A DNA stretch of 64,000 bases from Bacteroidota bacterium (GCA_018266555.1 JAFEAF010000026.1:1-64000), one strand, 5' to 3'. Positions 17,600 to 25,717 are shown, counted from the stretch's first letter. The notes: generated by a model not told the origin, from the sequence alone. Numbers and translations: made by a program.

Positions 17600-17658
17600 G
17601 ATTTAAAACTAAAATCAACATAAATATCCCCCGCAAAAAATCGGGGGATTTTTCTTTT
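17569..17658 (+). promoter_or_regulatory. Transcription attenuator: terminator and competing antiterminator
   Basis: ATCCCCCG at 17626-17633, an 8-base loop and CGGGGGAT at 17642-17649 form a perfect stem followed by TTTTTCTTTT up to 17658, one base before the pheA ATG. GCGGGG at 17569-17574, inside the leader ORF just after the aromatic run, can pair with CCCCGC at 17629-17634. That pairing removes the left arm of the terminator. A ribosome stalled early in the aromatic run leaves 17569-17574 free and favours readthrough; one reaching the stop codon masks it and favours termination. The mechanism is inference from the fit of these parts. Confidence 0.8.
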
Positions 17659-18489
17659 ATGAACAAACGGGTTTCGATACAGGGTTATGAAGGCAGCTTT
17701 CACCAGGAGGCTGCCCGGCATTTTTTCGGAAAAGAAATTCAGGTTATTCCCTGCGCCACTTTTAAAGACGTAATCAGAATTGCAGGCAATAAGACCGAAA
17801 GCGATGGCGCTGTAATGGCGATTGAAAATTCTATTGCAGGCAGCATTTTACCAAATTATAATTTATTACAGTCCTGCAATCTTCAGGTTGTCGGAGAAGT
17901 TTATTTGCAAATTGATCAGAATTTACTTGTAAATCCCGGTGTGAAATTGGAAGATATTCGGGAAGTACATTCACATACTATGGCATTACAGCAATGCTAC
18001 GATTTTTTGGATAAGCATAAATGGAAACTGGTGGAAACAGAAGATACCGCTCTCAGCGCCCGCCATATTCATCAGCATAAAAGCAAACATATTGCAGCCA
18101 TTGCAAGCCGGCTTGCTGCAGAACTTTACGACCTGCAAATCATCGGGCCATCTATTCAAACTTTAAAAAATAACTACACCCGGTTTTTAATATTGCAAAG
18201 ACAGGATAAGGCATTACCGGTAATGGATGCGGATAAAGCTTCTGTAAATTTCCATACTGATCATTCAAGAGGAAGCCTGGCAAAAGTGTTGACCAAAATT
18301 GCAGAAGGCGGAATCAATCTCAGCAAGTTGCAGAGCTTCCCTATTCCGGGTTCGGATTTTAAATACAGTTTTCATGCAGATATGGAATTTGAAAATTTGT
18401 CGCAGTTTGATGATGTGATTGAAAAAATAAAACCATTGACGAGGCAAATCAAAATTTATGGCGCATATAAAAAAGGGTTATGGAAATAG
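17659..18489 (+). CDS. pheA: Prephenate dehydratase
   Basis: 276 residues. The catalytic domain runs from YEGSFHQEAARHFF through AIENSIAGSILPNYNLL to the conserved Thr-Arg-Phe in YTRFLILQ. An ACT domain (about 200-275, DHSRGSLAKVLTKIAEGGIN) follows. It decarboxylates and dehydrates prephenate to phenylpyruvate, the Phe branch. The ACT ESRP motif that takes part in Phe feedback in other species reads QSFP here, so feedback control may differ. There is no chorismate mutase domain; that activity is on the DAHP synthase below. The ATG at 17659 lies directly after the terminator T-run; the in-frame ATG at 17596 would read through the hairpin and is rejected. Confidence 0.93.
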   Translation: MNKRVSIQGYEGSFHQEAARHFFGKEIQVIPCATFKDVIRIAGNKTESDGAVMAIENSIAGSILPNYNLLQSCNLQVVGEVYLQIDQNLLVNPGVKLEDIREVHSHTMALQQCYDFLDKHKWKLVETEDTALSARHIHQHKSKHIAAIASRLAAELYDLQIIGPSIQTLKNNYTRFLILQRQDKALPVMDADKASVNFHTDHSRGSLAKVLTKIAEGGINLSKLQSFPIPGSDFKYSFHADMEFENLSQFDDVIEKIKPLTRQIKIYGAYKKGLWK

Positions 18490-19634
18490 CTAAACGATTG
18501 AACGGGATCGGTGAATATTATTTTTCTCAAAAACTGAGAGAGATTGATGAATTAAATAAACAGGGTAAAAATATTATTAATCTTGGCATAGGCAGCCCTG
18601 ATCTGCCACCACATCCGGATGTGATCAAAACATTGCAGGAAGAAAGTATCAAATCCAATGTACACGGTTATCAATCTTACAAAGGATCGGCTATTCTGAG
18701 AAATGCAATAAGCGAATGGTATAAAAGATGGTATCAAGTAACATTGAATCCTGATTTTGAAATCTTACCCTTGATTGGAAGTAAAGAAGGCATCATGCAT
18801 ATCTGTATGACCTATCTGAACCCTGGTGATAAAGTATTAGTTCCAAATCCGGGCTATCCAACATACAGAAGCGCTGTCATGCTGGCAGGAGGGAAATGTG
18901 TTGAATACAAATTGACTCAAAAAAATAAATACGAACCGGATTTTGAGTCATTGGAGAAAAGCAATCTATCTAAAGTAAAATTGTTTTTTGTAAACTATCC
19001 GCAGATGCCGACCGGACAGTTGCCTTCAAAAGAATTGTTTGAAAAAATTGTTGCATTTGGAAAGAAGCATCATATTCTCATTGTTCACGACAATCCATAT
19101 AGTTTTATTCTTAATAATAATCCATTGAGCTTATTAAGCATGGAAGGAGCGAAAGAACAGGTGATCGAATTGAATTCATTGAGCAAATCTCATAACATGG
19201 CGGGCTGGCGTGTGGGGATACTTTGCGGAGCAAAAGAACGAGTCAATGAAGTGTTGCGATTTAAAAGTAATATGGACAGCGGCATGTTTTTGCCGCTGCA
19301 ATTAGCGGCTGCAAAGGCATTGACGTTGGGGCAAGACTGGCATGATCAGGTGAATACTACATATAATGAAAGAAGAGAAAAAGTATTCCGCTTGTTGAAA
19401 GAATTGAAATGTAAATTTTCAAGAGACCAGGCAGGCCTGTTTGTTTGGGGGAAAATCCCTTCAAAGCATAAAGATGGCTATGTATTAAGTGATGATGTTT
19501 TATACAGAAGCAATGTATTTATAACTCCGGGCGGAATATTTGGAACAGCAGGAAGTAAGTATGTGAGAGTCAGTTTATGCGTACCTGCTGAAAAGATTGA
19601 TGAAGCGATTGATCGAATACAAAATAATAAATAA
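18480..19634 (+). CDS. Class I/II PLP aminotransferase, probably aromatic or aspartate type
   Basis: 384 residues of fold-type I aminotransferase. GSPDLPPHPDV is the substrate-side loop, NPGYPTY and HDNPYSFI hold cofactor contacts, and SLSKSHNMAGWRVG has the PLP Lys. It overlaps pheA by 10 bases, so they are co-translated. Its place between pheA and tyrA suggests it converts phenylpyruvate and 4-hydroxyphenylpyruvate, or prephenate, to amino acids. The exact substrate cannot be told from sequence; some relatives are annotated as LL-diaminopimelate aminotransferase. Confidence 0.85.
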   Translation: MEIAKRLNGIGEYYFSQKLREIDELNKQGKNIINLGIGSPDLPPHPDVIKTLQEESIKSNVHGYQSYKGSAILRNAISEWYKRWYQVTLNPDFEILPLIGSKEGIMHICMTYLNPGDKVLVPNPGYPTYRSAVMLAGGKCVEYKLTQKNKYEPDFESLEKSNLSKVKLFFVNYPQMPTGQLPSKELFEKIVAFGKKHHILIVHDNPYSFILNNNPLSLLSMEGAKEQVIELNSLSKSHNMAGWRVGILCGAKERVNEVLRFKSNMDSGMFLPLQLAAAKALTLGQDWHDQVNTTYNERREKVFRLLKELKCKFSRDQAGLFVWGKIPSKHKDGYVLSDDVLYRSNVFITPGGIFGTAGSKYVRVSLCVPAEKIDEAIDRIQNNK

Positions 19635-19655
19635 TCAATAGTCAAAGCTCAACGT

Positions 19656-20504
19656 ATGGAACGAAAACGAATTGCAATAATTGGCGTAGGACTTATCGGG
19701 GGTTCATTGGCTATTCAACTTCATGAAAAAAAGATTTCGTCCAGGTTGATTGGTGTGGAGTCCAATAAAAAGCATGCGCAAAAAGCATTGGAACTTGAAT
19801 TGGTGGATGAGATTATGTCGTTGGATGATGCAATTAATAATTCGGATGTGATCGTATTGGCCATTCCGGTTGATAAAATGGTTGCATTATTACCGGAAGT
19901 ACTCAATAAAATTGATCAGCAAATCATCATTGATCTCGGCTCTGCAAAAGCGCAATTAATTACGGCGCTGAAAGATCATCCAAAAAGAAAAAGGTACGTA
20001 GCTACACACCCGATGTGGGGAACTGAATACAGCGGCCCGCAGGCAGCGGTGAAAGGAGCTTTTGAAAATAAAGCCGTGATAATTTGTAATGCTGACGAAA
20101 GTGATGCCGATGCGCTGGAATGGACAAAAGCAATGTATCGGAAGATCGGGATGCATTTACTGGAAATGGATGCGGCGGATCATGATCTTCATGCAGCATA
20201 TGTGAGCCATATTTCTCATATCACTTCATTTGCTTTGGCAAATACGGTTTTGGAAAAAGAAAAAGAAGACCAGGCCATTTTTGAATTGGCATCTGCCGGT
20301 TTTGAAAGTACCGTGCGGCTGGCAAAAAGTAATCCGGCCATGTGGGCGCCGATTTTTTTGCAAAACAGGGAAAATGTGTTGGATGTTTTGAACGAGCATA
20401 TTGCGCAGTTGCTGCGGTTTAAAGAAAGTATTGAAAAAAAAGATGAAAAGAATTTGCAAAAATTGATTGAGGAAGCTAATAAAATAAAGAAGATAATAAA
20501 ATAG
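19656..20504 (+). CDS. tyrA: Prephenate dehydrogenase
   Basis: 282 residues. The NAD(P)-binding Rossmann motif GVGLIGGSLA is at the N terminus, followed by THPMWGTEYSGP, the family's substrate loop, and a helical C-terminal dimer domain with HAAYVSHISHI, which carries conserved His residues. It oxidatively decarboxylates prephenate to 4-hydroxyphenylpyruvate for Tyr. There is no ACT or mutase fusion. It is 21 bases after the aminotransferase gene in the same operon. Confidence 0.92.
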   Translation: MERKRIAIIGVGLIGGSLAIQLHEKKISSRLIGVESNKKHAQKALELELVDEIMSLDDAINNSDVIVLAIPVDKMVALLPEVLNKIDQQIIIDLGSAKAQLITALKDHPKRKRYVATHPMWGTEYSGPQAAVKGAFENKAVIICNADESDADALEWTKAMYRKIGMHLLEMDAADHDLHAAYVSHISHITSFALANTVLEKEKEDQAIFELASAGFESTVRLAKSNPAMWAPIFLQNRENVLDVLNEHIAQLLRFKESIEKKDEKNLQKLIEEANKIKKIIK

Positions 20505-20640
20505 AGGAGAGCATACCCTCCTTGGAGGAGATCCCGGCGACAGAATAATATTCAACGGATGAATAAGTGCTGAATAGAATTCAGAGCGATAAATGGAGCG
20601 TCGCAACGGAAGATGATAGTAGTACAAATGCTGATAACAA
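20505..20640. repeat. Structured spacer with several palindromes, possible dispersed repeat
   Basis: The gap between tyrA and the DAHP synthase gene is unusually long for this operon and rich in small hairpins: CCTCC/GGAGG near 20516-20527 and CTGAAT-AGA-ATTCAG near 20570-20584. It also holds GGAGCGTCGCAAC at 20595-20607. The last is repeated inverted at 21815-21827, on the far side of the next gene. Confidence 0.5.
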
Positions 20641-20645
20641 TAAAT

Positions 20646-20653
20646 TAAATTTG
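20646..20653 (+). promoter_or_regulatory. Internal -7 box before DAHP synthase (TAAATTTG)
   Basis: Perfect TAnnTTTG match 3 bases before the ATG at 20657. It may give the distal operon genes expression that escapes the attenuator. Confidence 0.5.
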
Positions 20654-20656
20654 TAT

Positions 20657-21748
20657 ATGCAAACAACAACAGAATCGAAAATCAAAGAGACTACTCAGGG
20701 TGCATGGAACAAACGTCCGCTGATTGTAAGCGGCCCGTGCAGTGCTGAATCAGAAGAACAGTTAGTGCAGACCGCACAACTATTGGCCGCAACAGGAATG
20801 GTGGACATGCTGCGTGCCGGAATCTGGAAGCCACGCACCCGGCCGGGAATGTTTGAAGGTATTGGCACCAAGGGATTGCCCTGGTTGCAACAAGCTAAAA
20901 AAATAACCGGCTTACCTGTTACTGTGGAAGTGGCAACTGCCAAACAAGTGGAAGATGCACTGCATTTTGATGTGGATGTGTTGTGGGTTGGCGCACGGAC
21001 AACGGTAAACCCTTTCAGTGTTCAGGAAGTAGCGGATGTGTTGAGAGGAGTTGATGTTCCTGTGCTCATTAAAAACCCGGTGAATCCTGATATTGAATTA
21101 TGGATGGGCGCAGTGGAACGGATATTAAAAGCGGGGATAAAACAAGTCGGTTTGATACATCGTGGATTCAGCACATTTGGTAATACAGATTTTCGTAACT
21201 CACCGATGTGGCATCTCGCCATCGAAATGAAATTGCGCAACCCCGGAATGATCATGCTCTGTGATCCTTCACATATTTGCGGACGCCGGGATACTTTAAT
21301 GGAAGTTTCGCAAAAAGCAATTGACCTCGATTATGACGGATTGATGATTGAATCACATATTGACCCGGACAAAGCCTGGAGCGATGCCAAACAACAGGTG
21401 ACACCAGAGCGATTGAAAGAAATGCTGCAAACCATTATCTGGAGAAAAGAAGATACGAACTCGGTGGAATTTCATACGGCATTGGAAAAATTGCGGCAAC
21501 AAATCAATCATCTTGATGATGAACTGATGCAATTGCTTGGACAGCGGATGAAAATTGCCGAACAGATCGGGCGGTACAAGCGGGATAATAACATTACGAT
21601 TTTACAAACCAATCGGTGGAATAGTATCATTGAAAAAGCATTTAAAAAAGGAGAGGGGCTTGGGTTAAGCAAAGAGTTCATCACAAAATATTTTGATGCA
21701 GTACACATGGAAAGTATTAACCGCCAGAAAAAAGTGATGGATGAATAG
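20657..21748 (+). CDS. Bifunctional DAHP synthase/chorismate mutase
   Basis: 363 residues. Residues about 1-265 are a KDO8P-synthase-like DAHP synthase (type I-beta): VSGPCSAESEEQ, RAGIWKPRTRPG, WVGARTTVNPF, LIKNPVNPD and CDPSHICGRRD. Residues about 270-363 are an AroQ-type chorismate mutase helix bundle (LRQQINHLDDELMQLLGQRM). It makes the first shikimate intermediate from PEP and erythrose 4-phosphate and also converts chorismate to prephenate for pheA and tyrA, so both ends of the pathway sit on one chain. The upstream in-frame ATG at 20567 lies in the repeat-like spacer before the -7 box and is rejected. Fused mutase domains can also serve as allosteric sensors. Confidence 0.92.
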   Translation: MQTTTESKIKETTQGAWNKRPLIVSGPCSAESEEQLVQTAQLLAATGMVDMLRAGIWKPRTRPGMFEGIGTKGLPWLQQAKKITGLPVTVEVATAKQVEDALHFDVDVLWVGARTTVNPFSVQEVADVLRGVDVPVLIKNPVNPDIELWMGAVERILKAGIKQVGLIHRGFSTFGNTDFRNSPMWHLAIEMKLRNPGMIMLCDPSHICGRRDTLMEVSQKAIDLDYDGLMIESHIDPDKAWSDAKQQVTPERLKEMLQTIIWRKEDTNSVEFHTALEKLRQQINHLDDELMQLLGQRMKIAEQIGRYKRDNNITILQTNRWNSIIEKAFKKGEGLGLSKEFITKYFDAVHMESINRQKKVMDE

Positions 21749-21814
21749 GGATACGTTGCATACTAAATTTTGTATTTTGAATGACACCGGCATTTGTTCC
21801 CTGATTGGGCTGTT

Positions 21815-21827
21815 GTTGCGACGCTCC
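21815..21827. repeat. Inverted copy of the 13-base GGAGCGTCGCAAC motif
   Basis: GTTGCGACGCTCC is the exact complement of bases 20595-20607. The two copies bracket the DAHP synthase gene in opposite orientation. Confidence 0.6.
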
Positions 21828-21861
21828 GTTCAACAGTAGTAATTCAATTGAACAACTATTT

Positions 21862-22881
21862 ATGAAGCATTTTAGTTTTAAATTTTCAAGTTCTTCCACC
21901 GATTATTTTTTTGCATACAGTTTTTCTAATCTGAAGAAAATAGTTGATCTCCAAAATGCAGTTCTCATTACCGATGAAAATGTTTTCAGGCATCATGAAA
22001 AAAGATTTAAAAACCGAGATGTTATTGTGCTGAAAGCGGGTGAAGAATATAAGGTGCAGGAAACGGTTGATTCAGTAATTGAGCAATTGATAGAAATGGA
22101 AGCTGATCGAAAAACTATTTTGATTGGTGTAGGCGGAGGCGTAGTTACTGATATTACCGGTTATGTAGCTTCGGTGTTTATGCGTGGATTGAAATTTGGG
22201 TTTGTACCTACAACGGTCCTTGCTATGGTGGATGCATCTATTGGCGGTAAAAATGGAATTGATGTTGGAGTATATAAAAATTTAGTAGGTACTATCCGGC
22301 AACCGTCTTTTATTCTTCATGATACTGTGTTTTTGAATTCACTTCCCGAAACAGAATGGGTAAACGGGTTTGCAGAAATTATCAAACATGCATGTATAAA
22401 AGATGCCGCCATGTTTCAGGAGTTGGAAAAAAAATCATTGAAGAAATACCAGGTAAGAAAAAAATCAGTTTGTGAATTGATACAGCGAAATGCAATTTTA
22501 AAAACAAAAGTGGTACAGCGGGATGAATTTGAAAACGGAGAACGACGATTGCTGAATTTCGGGCATACGCTGGGACATGCATTGGAAAATCAATATGAAT
22601 TATCACATGGGCAGGCCATTTCCATAGGGATGGCTTATGCCTGTCATATTTCTGAACGACTAACCGGGTTCAAAGATACTGCCAGGGTGGTTCATCTCCT
22701 GGATAAATATGGATTGCCCACGTATGCATCTTTTGATAAACAGAAAGTGTTTGACGTATTAAAAATGGATAAGAAAAGGGAAAGAAAAGAAATGAATTAT
22801 GTGATGCTTGAAAAAATAGGAAAAGGTACTGTACAAAAAATTTCATTAAAAAATTTAGAACAAATAATATCAGGAATTTAA
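21862..22881 (+). CDS. aroB: 3-dehydroquinate synthase
   Basis: 339 residues. GVGGGVVTDITGYVASVFMR and PTTVLAMVDASIGGKNGIDV are the NAD and phosphate-binding regions; EIIKHACI and FGHTLGHALE carry the Zn ligands Glu and His. It closes DAHP to 3-dehydroquinate, the second shikimate step. The ATG at 21862 is preferred because the 19 extra residues from an ATG at 21805 would be encoded by the repeat motif. It ends one base before aroA. Confidence 0.94.
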   Translation: MKHFSFKFSSSSTDYFFAYSFSNLKKIVDLQNAVLITDENVFRHHEKRFKNRDVIVLKAGEEYKVQETVDSVIEQLIEMEADRKTILIGVGGGVVTDITGYVASVFMRGLKFGFVPTTVLAMVDASIGGKNGIDVGVYKNLVGTIRQPSFILHDTVFLNSLPETEWVNGFAEIIKHACIKDAAMFQELEKKSLKKYQVRKKSVCELIQRNAILKTKVVQRDEFENGERRLLNFGHTLGHALENQYELSHGQAISIGMAYACHISERLTGFKDTARVVHLLDKYGLPTYASFDKQKVFDVLKMDKKRERKEMNYVMLEKIGKGTVQKISLKNLEQIISGI

Positions 22882-22882
22882 A

Positions 22883-24190
22883 ATGATTGCAATCGTTCGT
22901 CCATCCAAAATTTCAGGAATGATACAGGCTCCTGCTTCCAAAAGTTCCATGCAAAGAGCTTTGGCAGCAGCTTTATTAAAAAAAGGTACAAGTGTAATCG
23001 GCAATGCCGGTCACAGTAATGATGATAAGGCGGCGATGGAGCTTATAAAAAATCTTGGTGCGGAAATAATAACTAATCCCGATAACTATCGGGATGATCA
23101 ATTAATAATTAAAAGCAATGGCATTAATCCAATTTCCGATACAGTCAACTGCGGTGAAAGCGGACTGGGAATAAGAATGTTTACTCCGATTATCGCATTA
23201 GGCAATACCGGGATCACTATAAATGGAGAAGGAAGTTTGCTGAACAGGCCGATGGATTTCTTTGATACTTTTTTCCCAAAACTTGGAGTTAGCATTAAAT
23301 CCAATAATGGAAAGCTGCCATTGAAAATTAAAGGGCCATTGCAACCAGGGAATATTGAAGTGGATGGGTCGTTGAGTTCTCAGTTTTTGACGGGGTTGTT
23401 GATGGCTTTTTCCTCAGCAGGCGCAAACGATGTGTCTATTAAAGTAAAGAATCTGAAAAGCAAACCTTACATTGATTTGACTTTGGATGTCATGAAACAA
23501 TTTGGAATGAAAGTTCCGGTCAATAAAAACTATGACGAGTTTTATTTTGATAACACGACTCACGAATCACAACTCACGGCTCAAGAATACACTGTCGAAT
23601 CAGATTGGAGTGGCGGCGCATTTTTACTGGTGGCCGGAGCTATCGCCGGACCGATTACAGTAAGAGGATTGGATCTTACTTCTCCGCAAGGTGATAAAAA
23701 AATTGTGGATGCTTTAATGTCAGCGAATGCTTCAATAGTCATGGAAGCAAAGGGAATTAAAGTACGGCCTGCTGAAATGAAGGCATTTGAATTTGATGCT
23801 ACTGATTGTCCTGATCTTTTTCCTCCGTTGGTTGCACTGACTGCTTATTGTAAAGGGACAAGTATTATAAAAGGGGTGAGCCGGTTGGTTCATAAAGAAA
23901 GTAATCGGGCTGTTTCTCTACAGGAAGAATTTGGAAAGATGGGAGTAAAAATACAATGGAGCGGAGATGAAATGCAAATTCATGGTGGAAATATTATAAG
24001 AGGAGCAGGAGTGCATTCTCATCATGATCATCGTATTGCTATGGCGGTGGCTGTGACAGCATTGCATGCAAATAGCGAAACGGAAATAAAAGATGCAGAA
24101 GCGATTAATAAATCCTATCCGGATTTTTTCTGGCATTTGAAAAAGCTTGGCGCTGATGTAACTTTACCCAATAAGAAATATATAGTATGA
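22883..24190 (+). CDS. aroA: 5-enolpyruvylshikimate-3-phosphate synthase
   Basis: 435 residues with the two-domain EPSP synthase fold. The N-terminal PASKSSMQRALAAALL is the substrate-binding Lys-Ser region, NCGESGLGIRMFTPI is the PEP-binding segment, and DHRIAMAVAVTAL and KSYPDFFWHLKKLGA close the protein. Ser replaces Thr in the family's SKS(I/T)xxR motif, a common Bacteroidota form. Two odd DNA stretches lie inside: a perfect 20-base palindrome at 23076-23095 and five 7-base repeats at 23554-23588. Both keep the frame and fall in probably surface-exposed, variable parts. The gene overlaps aroC by 4 bases. Confidence 0.94.
   Translation: MIAIVRPSKISGMIQAPASKSSMQRALAAALLKKGTSVIGNAGHSNDDKAAMELIKNLGAEIITNPDNYRDDQLIIKSNGINPISDTVNCGESGLGIRMFTPIIALGNTGITINGEGSLLNRPMDFFDTFFPKLGVSIKSNNGKLPLKIKGPLQPGNIEVDGSLSSQFLTGLLMAFSSAGANDVSIKVKNLKSKPYIDLTLDVMKQFGMKVPVNKNYDEFYFDNTTHESQLTAQEYTVESDWSGGAFLLVAGAIAGPITVRGLDLTSPQGDKKIVDALMSANASIVMEAKGIKVRPAEMKAFEFDATDCPDLFPPLVALTAYCKGTSIIKGVSRLVHKESNRAVSLQEEFGKMGVKIQWSGDEMQIHGGNIIRGAGVHSHHDHRIAMAVAVTALHANSETEIKDAEAINKSYPDFFWHLKKLGADVTLPNKKYIV
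23076..23095. repeat. Perfect 20-base palindrome inside aroA
   Basis: ATCCCGATA, AC and TATCGGGAT: 9-bp stem with a 2-base centre. It encodes residues NPDNYRDD in frame. Confidence 0.75.
23554..23588. repeat. Five tandem 7-base units inside aroA
   Basis: CACGACT, CACGAAT, CACAACT, CACGGCT and CAAGAAT follow one another without gaps and encode residues around THESQLTAQE. The units are imperfect. Since 7 is not a multiple of 3, gain or loss of one unit would break the frame. Confidence 0.65.
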
Positions 24191-25179
24191 ACAGTTTTGG
24201 CAGAATATTCAGGATTTCCATTTTTGGCGAATCGCATGGCGAATGTGCAGGTATTGTAATTGATGGTTGCCCGGCTGGATTACCATTAACAATAAATGAT
24301 TTTTTATCAGATTTAGAAAGAAGAAAAGGTGGCACACAAAAAGGGACAACGCCAAGACAGGAAGAAGACCTTCCCATTTTCAAAAGCGGATTATTTAATA
24401 ATAAAACTACTGGCGCCCCCATTACCATTTTATTTGAAAATAAAAATACCCGGTCTGCAGATTATGAAAAACAACGGGATGTACCCCGCCCCGGACATGC
24501 AGACTTTGTAGCAAGAAAAAAATTCGGGGGATATGAAGATTACCGGGGAAGCGGACATTTTAGTGGCAGGTTGACGGTGGCATTGGTGGCAGCGGGTGTC
24601 ATTGCGAAGAAAATAGTAAAAGGTATAACAATAACTTCAAAAATTATTGAGATTGGTGGTGAAGCTGATCTTGAAAAGGGATTGCAAAAAGCTATTGATG
24701 CAAAAGATTCCATTGGTGGGCTTGTTGAGTGCCGTGCCAGTGGATTGCCGATTGGTTTGGGAGAACCTTTTTTTGATTCAGTGGAATCACAGTTAAGCCA
24801 TATAGTTTTTGCTATTCCTGCAGTGAGAGGTATCGAATTTGGAACCGGGTTTGCTGCTGCAAAAATGTTTGGTAGTGAGCATAATGATGCAATTGAAAAT
24901 ATGGAGGGAAAAACAAGAACGAATCATGCAGGTGGTGTAGTGGGAGGTTTGACGAATGGAAACGAATTGGTTTTTCGTATTGCCATAAAGCCCACTTCTT
25001 CTACGCCAAAAGAACAAAATACTTTGAATTGGGAAACCGGAAAAGTGGAAACTGCTTCGGTAAAAGGCCGTCATGATCTTTGCATTGCACTTCGTGTGCC
25101 GGTAATATTGGAGGCAGTTACTGCAATTGTGGTGGCTGACCTGATGATGTTGGAACAGAGGATTTCGAGGGTGATTTAA
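24187..25179 (+). CDS. aroC: Chorismate synthase
   Basis: 330 residues, a little shorter than the usual 350-390. FGESHGECAGIVIDGCPAG is the N-terminal signature, RPGHADFVARKKFGGYEDYR and RGSGHFSGRLTV bind FMN and substrate, and RNHAGG-type NHAGGVVGGLTNG and GRHDLCIALRVPVILEA follow. It makes chorismate from EPSP with reduced FMN. Its ATG overlaps the aroA stop (ATGA), and it is the last gene of the operon. A convergent gene starts one base after its stop and no clear terminator is visible. Confidence 0.94.
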   Translation: MNSFGRIFRISIFGESHGECAGIVIDGCPAGLPLTINDFLSDLERRKGGTQKGTTPRQEEDLPIFKSGLFNNKTTGAPITILFENKNTRSADYEKQRDVPRPGHADFVARKKFGGYEDYRGSGHFSGRLTVALVAAGVIAKKIVKGITITSKIIEIGGEADLEKGLQKAIDAKDSIGGLVECRASGLPIGLGEPFFDSVESQLSHIVFAIPAVRGIEFGTGFAAAKMFGSEHNDAIENMEGKTRTNHAGGVVGGLTNGNELVFRIAIKPTSSTPKEQNTLNWETGKVETASVKGRHDLCIALRVPVILEAVTAIVVADLMMLEQRISRVI

Positions 25180-25180
25180 T

Positions 25181-25717
25181 TTATTCCAACCAATACGGAT
25201 CAGAAATATCTGTTATTACTTTCACTTCCCTATTTAGATGAGGACTCAAAGAACTGGTAAATTCATCAACCATTGAGTAATCCGATAATTTTATTGTTAT
25301 TGTTTTATCTCCTTTTAGTTTGAAAAAGATTTTATATTTATTACTTCCAAAAGGACTTACAAAAGCAATTTCCTTAATTTCATCAAAGAGGAATCGAAGC
25401 GACTTTATCTTTGTAAAAATTTCTATTGAGTTCTCTTTTATATTTAGAAAACCGCTTTTTGATCGTTGATTAATAATCTCAAATATTATTGCAAATCCAA
25501 GAAAAACTATCCCCCAAAGCACTAATCGTTTTACCCATAATGGCACACCTCCAATAAACCATAATACTTGTAACTCAAGGCTACTGTTTTTAGATGGTGT
25601 CATTGATACATAAAAAATAAGCAGCGCAATAAAACTAGCTACAAATAAACCCAAAGCAAATTCTTTTAGCCAATGGGATCTTTTTGTAACCAACTTTATT
25701 CGAAATTCCTTTTCCAT
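25181..25717 (-). CDS. Two-TM membrane protein of unknown function
   Basis: 178 residues. Two hydrophobic helices lie at about 20-42 and 62-85, followed by a beta-rich soluble part (SGFLNIKENSIEIFTKIKSL, KYKIFFKLKGDKTITIKL). This layout resembles bacterial PH-domain membrane proteins, but no firm signature was recognised. It begins 2 bases after the dipeptidase gene's stop in the same direction, so they may form a unit. Confidence 0.7.
   Translation of the reverse strand: MEKEFRIKLVTKRSHWLKEFALGLFVASFIALLIFYVSMTPSKNSSLELQVLWFIGGVPLWVKRLVLWGIVFLGFAIIFEIINQRSKSGFLNIKENSIEIFTKIKSLRFLFDEIKEIAFVSPFGSNKYKIFFKLKGDKTITIKLSDYSMVDEFTSSLSPHLNREVKVITDISDPYWLE

Noticed and set aside
17596-17658. Longer pheA start at 17596
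   Set aside because: It would translate through the terminator stem; the 17659 start gives the family's usual N terminus directly after the T-run.
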